Below, piece after piece: positions 5,698 to 6,273 of a DNA stretch of 6,273 nucleotides. The stretch is from assembly GCA_030638325.1 (NCBI GenBank), contig DAOWEV010000053.1, forward strand, positions 1-6,273, given 5' to 3'. The position numbers and the translations under genes were made by a program. The stretch is from Bacteroidales bacterium (GTDB taxonomy: Bacteria > Bacteroidota > Bacteroidia > Bacteroidales > JAGOPY01). Numbering within the stretch: the first letter of the stretch is position 1; every line of letters starts with the position of its first letter. The notes beneath the pieces were generated by a model. That model saw only the letters and a list, made by a program, of their open reading frames with translations, did no database searches and was not told the DNA's origin.

Positions 5698-6066
5698 ATG
5701 GCAAGAATAAAGCCAAGCCATATTGAGGTATTGCTAAATTATAAGCTGTGGCTCTCATCGGTTACAGGAGAAGGTATAATTGAAGAAGACAGGTATGAAT
5801 TACTCAGGGAGATCCATAAAAAGGGTTCTCTCAGTGCTGCGGCAAAAGAGCTTGGCATCAGCTACCGGAAAGCCTGGGGTGATCTGAAAAAAGCCGAGCA
5901 ACTGTTAGGGTATGAATTAACAGTAAAAAAAAGAGGTGGCGCTTCAGGAGGATGTTCTACTTTGACAGATAAAGCAATTAAACTGCTGGAAGCCTATAAG
6001 GCCCTGCACGTTCAGATGGATGATGCCGTGGAAAAAGCATACCGGGACTTTAAAAAGAAATTGTAA
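5698..6066 (+). CDS. Stand-alone ModE-type winged helix-turn-helix regulator
   Basis: The 122-residue protein is the DNA-binding domain of the ModE family alone. KLWLSS..GEGIIEEDRYELLREI (about 16-39) leads into the helix-turn-helix GSLSAAAKELGISYRKAW (43-60), the recognition-helix extension GDLKKAEQLLG, and the wing KKRGGASGGCSTLT (77-90). A final helix with KAIKLLEAYKAL follows. E. coli ModE has about 262 residues because two C-terminal TOBE (molbindin) domains bind molybdate. Those are absent here, and the stop codon follows a normal-looking end rather than a frameshift. From memory, single-domain ModE proteins are known, and one in Campylobacter jejuni acts in molybdate/tungstate control without a TOBE domain. 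A likely operator directly precedes the gene, and the same site occurs before the AOR-like gene, suggesting autoregulation plus control of that locus. C86 in the wing is a possible sensing residue, which is speculation. Confidence 0.87.
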   Translation: MARIKPSHIEVLLNYKLWLSSVTGEGIIEEDRYELLREIHKKGSLSAAAKELGISYRKAWGDLKKAEQLLGYELTVKKRGGASGGCSTLTDKAIKLLEAYKALHVQMDDAVEKAYRDFKKKL

Positions 6067-6090
6067 CTATTTAGGTGATTATTAAATTTG
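6061..6090 (+). promoter_or_regulatory. Bacteroidota-type promoter reading into the 11-bp repeat array
   Basis: TTG at 6061-6063 and TAAATTTG at 6083-6090 are separated by exactly 19 bp, the same architecture as the folC promoter. The -33 element overlaps the end of the ModE-like coding sequence and abuts its stop codon (TAA 6064-6066). Transcription would start near 6095 and run straight through the tandem repeats, so the repeats would lie in the leader of a gene beyond the window. Confidence 0.45.
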
Positions 6091-6119
6091 CTTTAATGAT
6101 TTGATTTTGTCAGGAGGTA

Positions 6120-6273
6120 GTCATTCGATGGTCATTCGATGGTCATTCAATAGTCATTCAATGGTCATTCAATAGTCATTCAATAGTCATTCAATGGTCA
6201 TTCAATAGTCATTCAATGGTCATTCAATAGTCATTCAATGGTCATTCAATAGTCATTCAATGGTCATTCAATA
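6120..6273. repeat. Tandem array of fourteen 11-bp units, GTCATTCRATR
   Basis: The 154 bp divide into fourteen 11-bp units without an indel. Units 1-2 are GTCATTCGATG; the rest are GTCATTCAATA or GTCATTCAATG. The last base over the fourteen units runs G G A G A A G A G A G A G A, so most of the array is a 22-bp dimer repeat with one phase slip at units 5-6. Stop codons occur on both strands (TAG in the plus-strand units ending in A, TGA throughout the minus strand), so it is not a coding repeat. The array continues to the window edge and its true length is unknown. There are no spacers, so it is not CRISPR. Confidence 0.95.

Noticed and set aside
6081..6097. ATTAAA-TTTGC-TTTAAT hairpin after the ModE-like gene as a terminator
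   Set aside because: The stem is only six A-T pairs with no clean T-tract, and it overlaps a much better promoter match (TAAATTTG with TTG 19 bp upstream).
6120..6273. CRISPR array or repeat-containing coding sequence
   Set aside because: The units are 11 bp and adjoin without spacers. Stop codons recur on both strands, so neither reading holds.

Overview
The window looks like a piece of chromosome from an anaerobic or facultative member of the Bacteroidota, probably near the Bacteroidales or Marinilabiliales. The clues are a secreted protein with a type IX secretion (Por) sorting tail, promoters of the Bacteroidota type (TAnnTTTG, in two cases with TTG 19 bp upstream), no Shine-Dalgarno sequences, AT-rich intergenic DNA full of short degenerate repeats, and an aldehyde:ferredoxin oxidoreductase (AOR) family enzyme. 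I cannot name the species.

Layout. Positions 1-293 are non-coding: a long imperfect inverted repeat built on the word TTTCGGATTTA, then a promoter for folC (294-1589, +), the folate glutamyl ligase. Facing it, 8 bp away, is a two-gene minus-strand operon: a ThiF family-2 E1-like adenylyltransferase (1803-2387) followed, one base later, by a ThiS/MoaD-like sulfur carrier ending in Gly-Gly (1598-1801). Divergent from this operon, across a 263-bp region with a heptamer repeat, an operator-like palindrome and a promoter, is a 718-residue AOR-family tungsten/molybdenum oxidoreductase (2651-4807, +). A small hairpin separates it from a convergent gene for a secreted T9SS-sorted protein (4862-5572, -). 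Divergent from that is a 122-residue stand-alone ModE-type DNA-binding protein (5698-6066, +). The window ends in a perfect-register array of fourteen 11-bp repeats (6120-6273) that runs off the edge and lies just downstream of a good promoter.

How the genes may work together. The AOR-like enzyme needs a tungsto- or molybdopterin cofactor. The neighbouring ThiF/ThiS-like pair has the chemistry (adenylation and thiocarboxylation of a Gly-Gly tail) that supplies sulfur for the pterin dithiolene, and no other thiamine genes are near. The main discovery is a pair of near-identical palindromic sites, GCGATATG-N8-TACATA, one in the AOR/thiF divergent promoter region (2540-2565) and one directly in front of the ModE-like gene (5661-5686). 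The arms agree and the 8-bp spacers share no base. They resemble ModE boxes. The simplest reading is a small metal- or cofactor-responsive regulon: a single-domain ModE-like protein that controls its own gene and the AOR locus. That reading is inference; the shared sites are seen directly.
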